Below, piece after piece: positions 57,232 through 64,000 of a stretch of DNA of 64,000 nt; positions within the stretch are counted from its first letter, which is position 1; each line of letters opens with the position of its first letter. Source of the DNA: Clitopilus passeckerianus. Its lineage: Eukaryota; Basidiomycota; Agaricomycetes; Agaricales; Entolomataceae. The notes beneath the pieces are model-generated. The model was not told the origin of the DNA, searched no databases, and saw only the letters and a list, made by a program, of their open reading frames with translations. A program made the position numbers and the translations under genes. Location: positions 372,001 to 436,000 of the forward strand of contig CALYLX010000008.1 in the NCBI GenBank assembly GCA_944990035.1, read 5' to 3'.

Positions 57232-57576
57232 CCTCATTGCCCTCGGTACTATGCGCTTTGGTTACTTATCAGTTCCTCTGTTGCTTATGTTTGACTAACA
57301 ATTGGTAAACTCCACGAACCATATACACATTATATTACTACTTGCATTACATAGCTACAACTCCAATGTCAGTTGTAATACAACTAATAGATCAGGTTTC
57401 CCGTTTCTCATACGGTGTAAGTACTACTAGTCCAGGTCAATATATATTCAACTCTTTGACTGAAAACGGAGGGTTTTGACATGCTGGACTTGGACGACAA
57501 ACATTTGTGAGATATCATGAGAACATGATGCTGGGTCAAACCAAGGCACCTCAACCAATATTGCGTTCTAGCAACC
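57232..57576. other. intergenic
   Basis: AT-rich, no gene seen. Probably the promoter of the next gene. Confidence 0.4.
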
Positions 57577-58604
57577 ATGACCTCGTCAAGCAGACTCCCT
57601 GCAGAAAATTTCAAGGAAATTGCTCAATGGGTCACTGACCAGGAGGACATAAAGTGAGTAAAGGATCTCTCGAAAGAATCCTGAGCAATACTGATACTTG
57701 ATCCACAGAACGATACGATGCTTTAGCTTGTTTTTCCCCCATGCAGCAGCCCTGTCACCTTCTACCGTGTCCTTAAATACTTGCGCCAAGGCCAACAGAC
57801 TCTCCCGCAACATAGACCTCTACAAGAAAACTCCTTGTCTCTCCAGCCAGAATCAACATCCCTATGCTGGCATATTCCATATTGATCTGCACGCCAATGT
57901 CTACAGCAACAAACTCTATTTCAACGAGTTATGTGAAGCTCTGGAATACTTGAAACTCCAGAAGCTGAGTATCAGACTTGCTTCTGGATTTAGCAATACT
58001 TGGACAACCTTGACGGATTTGGTCCCCTCCCACCTGTACCGCTTTGTACCTTGACCGTGGTTATTTAGCGGTAGGTGTATTACTTGACATCTGGTATTCT
58101 TATCTCACACAATTCCAGGATACAAGTGACACCTACGAAGAAGAGGAACTTTTCAGGGGCTTAGAGGAAATGACAGAAGAAGAACGGTCAGAAGCAGAAC
58201 ATGATGATGATTTTCTCATCGAACGCACTATTGACGATCTTTTCCCTGGAGCCCCAAATGGCTTGAGATGCACCGGCCTCAAAGTACTCATAATCGAACA
58301 CAATGGTATTCCGTTTGGACCGATTCGCTGGTACTACAACGTTGACTGTCCATACGAACCGAAAAACGATGAACTCAAGATAGTCAACCTGTTCCACGGT
58401 GCTTACCCTGAACTTGACCGTGTCTATCTGTTCTATGCCACACAGGATCTCTATTGGGAGCGATTCACGGATTGGAATGGGTGCTCAACAGGTGCAGCAG
58501 GTCTTTGGCTGCGCTGTTCCCAATGCTCAACCTGGTTCTTGAGAGCATCAGGTGGCGAGGTCATTTGTGATCGAAATGACCTCAACAGTGTTCATAGGGC
58601 ATAG
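57577..58604 (+). CDS. F-box-like protein, 299 aa
   Basis: The model is join(57577..57653,57709..58045,58119..58604). The N-terminus RLPAENFKEIAQWVTDQEDI followed by CFSLFFPHAAA has the spacing of a fungal F-box (Leu-Pro..Ile..Trp..Asp). F-box proteins recruit substrates to SCF ubiquitin ligases. The rest has an acidic segment (about 150-180, EEELFRGLEEMTEEERSEAE) and a globular C-terminus of no known family. The second intron uses a weak GTACCT donor but is needed to avoid a stop. The gene lies between Hsp70 fragments and the integrase-type gene. Confidence 0.6.
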
Positions 58605-58773
58605 TATCGCAATAGTGGAGATCTTCCCGCCTCTGCAGGCAGGGGTCCTTCGTTTCTATACCGGAATGCTAATAGAAAGGGTAGCTCTTTTTCCTGGGAG
58701 AACAAATGTAGACGCTGTTGATATACATACAATGTAAAAATTTGGTACCTATCAATTAAAATATGGTATTTCT

Positions 58774-60743
58774 CTAAAATAATGACGGTTCTATTTCACG
58801 TAAGTACGTCAATGCTTGAACCCACAATTGCACAACCTGCTCTTCATCAGAATTCCAGCGTAAGTGTTGAATATGAGCTTCTAAGCCTTCCACTATCTGG
58901 GGATCCAAAGGTGCATTTGGAATGTCGACTGCCACTTCGTTGAGGTTTGGAGGAGGCCCGCCCCTTCTGAACCAGGTGTCATCTCCATCATCTTCGATGT
59001 GGCGTCCATGAGACTCCAACAGGCTTCTGTTTTCCAAGCCGTCCCAATCAACCCCATAGACCTCAAGCTCCTCATCTGTTATGTTGCCATCTTCCAATTG
59101 TTCCCCATGCATACCGTGCACTAGCATGCCAAGGCCCCACATTGCAATAGGAGACTGATTAGGAGCATTCCGTAGATCCATCTTGTGCTCGTTCCAACTT
59201 TCCTTGAATAACTCTAGCAGAGCATTGATTTGGGGAAGAAAGAGATACTGTAGGAGCCATCTGTGGCAATCGTTGTTGATGTCCATGGTGTAGTCTTCTT
59301 CCAGCATGACAAAGTGATTATACCATGTTGCTGTTACCTGAGCAGTGACATCTACCCAGAGACGCTCAATGCGTACATTGTGAATACTCCTGTTATAAAT
59401 AGACCACATATAAGTAGACTGCTTAGTGATACCATAAGAAAGCTTGCCTTCCCCAGATGTAAGCTCCTTTTTCAGGACCATATCTCTCCTCCATCCAAGC
59501 AGCGACATAGAGGTTTTCAAGACCATGATCTCCTCTGAGGCGAGATGGGATACCAAAGGTCGCGATTGATTCCAGGAAAAGATCAAGCACTGTATCCGCT
59601 TTGTTGTTATTACTAGCTCGCAGACCCGTGATCAGGCGAGAATATCCATCGATAAACCCATGTATAACAATTCCCCAACGAATGAGACCTGTAAAGGTGG
59701 TAAGCGATAACTGAGCTAAATGTCTGAGAATAATCTTACGGTGTTGCCCATCATGGTGCCACAAGGCATTTGGGCCAGCAACCTTGTACTCTCGCCTTCT
59801 GATTCGGATCCTCTGGAAGACTCTGTGGACTGGGTCAACGCGCCTAAGAGAGTCACTAATTCTCTGTCTACTGAGGCGATGACCCAGTCGACTCAATAAC
59901 CCCTGCATCATCCTCAGACCAGCACGCCTGTAATGTGTCTTGAGATTCCAGACGATGTCGTCCAACTGGGAGTCAGATAATCCTGGAAGCTCTTCGGTGT
60001 TGGTGATTTCTAGCATTTCTTCCTCAAAGACAGGATCTGGGTCTGGATCAAGTAAGGGGTCTACGGCTGCATTTTCTTCACTAGCACCGGTAGCCTCAGA
60101 AATGTTATAGTTGGCTCCCTGATCCGCTATAGGAAAAATTCAGACAAAATCAGAATATAATATTTTGAGATGTTCTCACCTGATTCAAAGTCCTCTGAAG
60201 GAAAAGGATCTTTTCCTGGCTGCACAATTCCATGGTGTAGTAACGCTGATCGTAGAGTTGTGCGTCCCACACCAAGGAACCTAGCTAACGCAGACTGTGA
60301 AAGATGTTGTACTGCCCATGCCAGGAATTCTGGGTCGAATTCATATCTAGGTCTTCCAGGTCTTCCTGATTGAATACTTTGGACTACCGTCGGCCTTTCT
60401 TGACGAGCTTCATGGCGAATGGCATCCAATCTTATCTGCATGTCCAATTTCATTGTTGCGGTGCTGTCATGTAGCGCCTGAAGGTCCTCAGGCTTGAAGA
60501 TAGCTGCATACTGTGTCAATTAAGCAAAAGACTGTCCTAAAGCTCTGAGATGGGTGTATTTCTCACCTGATCTACAATAGCAGTATAGGTGCTAATCTCC
60601 TGGATTGTTCGTTCGATCAAAATTGGATCATGAGATCCCAAAAAGTATCCTTCTACTTTCAATTTCAAGCTTTCATGCTGTTCTTGAAAGGCATTCAAAA
60701 GCTCAGCTAGCAGATGTGGGGAGCTGGGCACAAAGGATGTCAT
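58774..60743 (-). CDS. retroviral-integrase-type DDE transposase-like protein, 583 aa
   Basis: Five exons on the minus strand: 60567..60743, 60180..60510, 59740..60126, 59448..59688 and 58774..59389, 1,752 nt in frame. Residues 95-140 look like a helix-turn-helix (LAWAVQHLSQSALARFLGVG). The catalytic core reads NALWHHDGQHR (Asp295), IHGFIDGYSRLITGLRASNN, RLRGDHGLENLYVA (Asp352) and SIHNVRIERLWVDV (Glu387), that is Asp, Asp and Glu with 34 residues between the last two, as in integrases. This is the widespread integrase-core family of fungi, corals and fish. The fourth intron has a GC donor. It is probably a nuclear transposase, intact and with conserved catalytic residues. Confidence 0.85.
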
Positions 60744-60971
60744 TAGATGAACAGAGAGGGCAGCTGGGAACTCAATTCAATCAATTCCATAGCCATTTTC
60801 TCAGTTACCTCCGAGGTGAGCCAAACAACGACAATTGCATCTGGCATCCCGCCAAGCTTTTGTCCCTTATTTTGAACCACAAGCTCGGTCACATCGTTTG
60901 GACAACTTGAGGTGAGAGATTCTTTTCAGAAATTATAATTCTACCTTAAATCGGTGACACTCTTCTAGAAA

Positions 60972-62000
60972 ATGGCGATAGCTACTACTCAAATTTCATG
61001 CACAATTTTTATTCCGGATACCTTCCCTGACTCCGAGCCTTGCCACCACACATTCTTCAATATCATCGTGCCCAGCCATCTGGTTGCTGAGCGCTCAAGC
61101 TGCTGTACTTCTGTCAATGTGGCAACTCTCCTGCATGCTATAAAGCAGGAGTCGCAGCAGTTTCTACCGAAGACTGTCCGTAGCCTCATTGCAAACGAAC
61201 TCAGTGGAGTTCAGGTTTACACTGGGAGAAGTATGGACTATACAACACTCAAGAAACCAGAGTCAGGCTATCGCTCACTAGGAGAGTATTCATGCATACC
61301 TCCTGATCCAATATCACCCAATGCCGCTTTCGATGCCCAAACAGAAGTTCTCTCGGTCGACAGCGAGCTGGATGGAGTACGGAAGTTTGCAAGGACCTGG
61401 GAACCAACGGGGCTTCTAAACCTGACAACACACTATGTTCTAGTGTGCGCTATTGGACAGGATAGCTCACTAGCAACCGGAACCCCCTACCGAAGCACGC
61501 CGCCTCGTTTATTTCCTACCGATTCCAGAAGCACACTTTCTTCTCTTACGGGACACTCTTCATCCTACTCTCAGCAATCGGTTATATCATCCAACCTTTC
61601 CCTCCGTATGAATCAAGCAGAGTCTATCACAAGCCTTCTTAAAGAATCCCAGGTCATGGTATCACAGGCGGATTTGGAGGGAGCGCGGATTACAAAAGGG
61701 AACAAAGGTCCTGGTTCATCCCTTATTGCAATGCTAAAAGCCTATTACTGCATGAAACGTATTGTCGATGCCCTAGGATTTATCACATATGCAAAAGTGC
61801 CACCGAAGGTCCAGCACGAAATGGTTACATTGCATAACGTTCAGTTAGGATTCAACTCTGTCCTGGAGGAATTTGGCTGGTCCTCAAAAACCTTTACCAA
61901 CAAACTTGTGTGGTATACATGGGCAGAGAGGGCAGCTACAAGGAATTGGAAAGGGACGCCTCCGGGTGAGTTGCAAACAGCCATAACTAGTAGTAATGTG
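60972..62000 (+). pseudogene. uncharacterised gene cut by the second gypsy LTR
   Basis: The ATG at 60972 follows a CTTCTAG that could be an acceptor, so an upstream exon near 60738-60910 is possible. The frame runs 343 codons to the LTR start at 62001 and then reads on into LTR sequence to a TGA at 62154-62156. The product has Cys/His-rich early residues (DTFPDSEPCHHTFF), a Ser-rich middle and a helical end (AMLKAYYCMKRIVDALGFIT, VWYTWAERAATRNW). There is no recognised domain. It is divergent to the integrase-type gene and 228 nt from it, so the two may share a promoter. Confidence 0.6.
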
Positions 62001-62252
62001 TGTTATGATTTTGCTTACATGTTTCTCCTTACATACCCCGGCCCGCTTACCTATGCACGATTACTCACATATGCTGCGCATCACTGCGCATTTTTCATCT
62101 TTTTCCATGCTTACTCCGCATCTCTCACGATCGTGAGAGACTTATACCTTATCTGACTCTTTCTGACTCATGTACTTACTCATCATGCTGCGCATGACTC
62201 ATTACTTACTCAGCATGCTGCGCATGTGCTATATTTAGAACTACTAGATAGG

Positions 62253-62260
62253 TATATAAA
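62253..62260 (+). promoter_or_regulatory. TATA box of the second LTR
   Basis: TATATAAA, 33 nt upstream of the predicted RNA start at 62286. Confidence 0.65.
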
Positions 62261-62285
62261 CCTGTACCATTTGGTCAAGGCTCCT

Positions 62286-62296
62286 CAGCTTGACCT
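62286..62296 (+). promoter_or_regulatory. predicted RNA 5' end and self-primer
   Basis: CAGCTTGACCT, the exact complement of the primer binding site at 62468-62478. Confidence 0.65.
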
Positions 62297-62467
62297 AGGC
62301 AATCTACCTAACTGCTTAGTTCTCTATTTCGCCTTTAAGTCCCTTGCTTCGTCAATCTCACCAGGTCGTCAGTACAGCCGCAGCTGCTGACAAATCTCTG
62401 TCTTTGTTTATCAAAGACATCGAGCGTAAACAGTATTACCTAAGTTGTTAGGCTCTGCCTTAACAAA

Positions 62468-62478
62468 AGGTCAAGCTG
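62468..62478 (+). promoter_or_regulatory. primer binding site, self-priming type
   Basis: AGGTCAAGCTG, 2 nt after the LTR end, identical to the site of the other gypsy element at 14418-14428. Confidence 0.75.
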
Positions 62479-63058
62479 TTCAGAAGGCCCGCTCATTGTT
62501 AGCGCAGGCCCACCCCACGACAACACAGCAGAAGCACGCAACAGGCCGATTGCCGTTGCGGCTACCACTCAGTCACCACGGTCGTACACAGGGCAGACCA
62601 CCCGCCACGAAATACCACTCTAGTAGAAGGAACCAACAACGTCTACAAGTTCACCAACGGAAGCTACTGCGGTTTTAATCACAACAATAACCGCTGGTGC
62701 TACGCCTCTCTCCTTGGCAAATTCACATTCACCACCGTTGCCGTTGAAAACAGACACTTCCACGCTCTAGACTTCCCTACCCCTGAACGACCTCATAAGA
62801 CCCTGCTATTGTCCGAGCTCAACGAGAACACGACATTGAAGTAGACGAGGAGGAACAGCGACGCTTCGCACCATTACCCACAGCAATATCCAGGAACCCA
62901 TCACTAGTCCCGTCTACCAGCGCTTCTGTCTTGCCCGAAGAGGAAGAAGAAGAACACCAAGTACAACAACAGCTAGAGGAGAGCCCCACAGCTGAGCCAG
63001 AGGAGCGCCCAGTGCAGAAACAATTGAACCAGAGACCGACTTCGATTTCGACTACGAA
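62479..63058 (+). pseudogene. gag 5' extension of the second element, frame-broken
   Basis: Coding-like sequence without an ATG. NNVYKFTNGSYCGFNHNNNR in one frame parallels the stretch upstream of the first ATG in the other element (VVQLDDGTYSEFDLKTNRW). An acidic Glu-rich segment follows in a second frame (from about 62800) and a third frame leads into gag near 63020. The breaks could be indels or small introns. Confidence 0.5.
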
Positions 63059-64000
63059 ATGTCACAAGACAACAACAACAAGAAGGACATTGGAGCCAAA
63101 CCCCAAACGTTCTCCGGAGACCGATCCAAGACCAGAAAGTTCATTCAGGAACTTGAAGACTACCTCATCCTAAACAACCTCAACCAACTCGAAGATGACA
63201 AGAAGATTCGCATCGCCCTATCCTTCCTCAAAGAAGGAACTGCAGCAGCATGGGGATTAGAATTTCACGATAAATATTCAGCAGCTGAAAGGAAAGCCAC
63301 CTACGCTGAATTTATCAACCAATTCAAAGAAGCCTTTTCCCCTACCGACGACAAAGCTGCCGCACTCCTCCAACTCAAAGCCTTACAACAGGATGGGACA
63401 GCTGACGAATTTGTCACCGTCTTCAAGAATATTCTTGCACGAACTGATCTCAGCGGTGACACTGCAAAGATTGAGATCTTCATGGAAGGACTTACCCCCA
63501 AACTCCGAGAGAAAATTCTCTTTTCCGATTCCCCTCCTACCACATTCGACGATTGGGTCAAGAAAGCCGTCCAGTTTGACAACAACTGGCGACGTGCCAA
63601 GACAATCATGGGACATACCCGTATCATCAAGACATCTGATATGGTCAAAGGTGCTTACAAAACACCTACTGGAGCCCGAGACCCAATGGCTATGGATGTT
63701 GATCGTTTCACCACTGATCCACCCAAACGCCGCCTCACCCAGGAGGAAAGAGAACATCACAAGAAGAACAACTTGTGCTACTATTGCTCCAAGAAAGGTC
63801 ACACGATCCAACAATGTCTTCAAAGGAAGAATTTTGGAAGAACCTACCCTAGCAACAACGACAGCCGATTCCACAAGAAACCTGAGAAGGGAGCCGAGTT
63901 GATCAAATATGTCAGAGCAGTCCTAGCTGACATGCCCCAAGAAGAAGCCGCTGAATTCTACACTGAAGCAGAGGCTGAGGGTTTTAAAGAGGGAGACTGC
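63059..64000 (+). CDS. gag of the second gypsy element, partial
   Basis: ATG 63059; the frame is open for 314 codons to the window end. It holds retrotransposon Gag capsid blocks FSGDRSKTRKFIQELEDYL, IALSFLKEGTAAAWGLEFHD and DEFVTVFKNILARTDLSG, and a CCHC knuckle CYYCSKKGHTIQQC. It is similar in order to the other element's gag but only moderately in sequence. It packages element RNA. Confidence 0.9.
   Translation, partial: MSQDNNNKKDIGAKPQTFSGDRSKTRKFIQELEDYLILNNLNQLEDDKKIRIALSFLKEGTAAAWGLEFHDKYSAAERKATYAEFINQFKEAFSPTDDKAAALLQLKALQQDGTADEFVTVFKNILARTDLSGDTAKIEIFMEGLTPKLREKILFSDSPPTTFDDWVKKAVQFDNNWRRAKTIMGHTRIIKTSDMVKGAYKTPTGARDPMAMDVDRFTTDPPKRRLTQEEREHHKKNNLCYYCSKKGHTIQQCLQRKNFGRTYPSNNDSRFHKKPEKGAELIKYVRAVLADMPQEEAAEFYTEAEAEGFKEGDC

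Larger units (their letters stand above)
62001..62465 (+). repeat. 5' LTR of the second gypsy element
   Basis: It starts TGTTATG and ends CCTTAACA. It holds TCACGATCGTGA (about 62128-62139), two CATGCTGCGCATG palindromes (62187-62230), a TATA box and the predicted RNA start. The two-copy check is not possible because the other LTR lies outside. Confidence 0.8.
62001..64000 (+). mobile_element. second Ty3/gypsy element, 5' part, runs off the window
   Basis: A 465-bp LTR (TGTTA..TAACA) is followed by a primer binding site and a gag frame that is open at the window end. It has the same order and the same self-priming words as the chromovirus at 7903-14892, but the LTR sequence is different, so it is a related family. 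Its 3' end and target duplication lie outside the window. Confidence 0.85.

Noticed and set aside
1..64000. tRNA, rRNA, CRISPR arrays, bacterial operons
   Set aside because: No cloverleaf, rRNA core sequence or regularly spaced direct repeats were noticed; introns and gene families are fungal.

Overview
The window is nuclear DNA of an agaricomycete (mushroom-forming basidiomycete). The evidence is dense 45-65 nt introns with GT..CT(A/C)A(A/T)..AG signals, a Plavaka-type DNA transposase, a chromodomain Ty3/gypsy element, DUF6698 genes and expanded families typical of Agaricales. No rRNA, tRNA, CRISPR or organelle genes were seen. All spliced models are hand-made from splice signals and reading frames.

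Region 1, 1-27.3 kb, is a three-level nest of insertions. A DUF6698 gene (5' part 4034-5133, 3' part 26848-27267) is split inside an exon by one block of about 21.7 kb (5134-26845). The block is bounded by inverted CATCAGGGG / CCCCTGATG ends and flanked by AC on both sides. Removing it with one AC leaves an exon of 132 nt, the exact length of the same exon in an intact paralogue. The block carries a Plavaka-type transposase (minus strand, 17052 to 5710), a 931-aa gene of unknown role (17337-20631), a many-exon hypothetical gene (21502-22657), a CxxC/His gene (22885-24137) and, remarkably, an intact DUF6698 gene (24501-25968). The transposase is itself interrupted by a 6,990-bp chromovirus (7903-14892) with apparently identical 462-bp LTRs and a 5-bp AAAAG target duplication. 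Upstream of 4 kb lie small hypothetical genes.

Region 2, 27.3-46.4 kb, is a segmentally duplicated tract. It holds three paralogous multi-pass membrane protein genes (30917-32363, 42100-43687, 44808-46420), three decayed copies of another repeated gene (near 30.2, 33.3 and 38.8 kb), one conserved agaricomycete gene (36077-38315) and duplicated noncoding segments. A 608-bp hAT-like nonautonomous element with 8-bp target duplication sits at 46816-47423.

Region 3, 48.2-62.0 kb, carries an unusual gene set: a 1032-aa protein with a HECT-like C-terminus (48236-51728), an 819-aa protein ending in a 2-oxoglutarate/Fe(II) dioxygenase-like domain (51849-54787), fragments of cyclin and mitochondrial Hsp70 genes (55.4-57.2 kb), an F-box-like gene (57577-58604), a 583-aa retroviral-integrase-type DDE protein (58774-60743) and a gene (60972-62000) cut by a second gypsy element. 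The set could be one mobile element, but its ends were not found. The second gypsy element (62001 to the window end) shares the chromovirus's predicted Tf1-like self-priming layout: an 11-nt primer binding site next to the LTR that is complementary to the predicted RNA 5' end.
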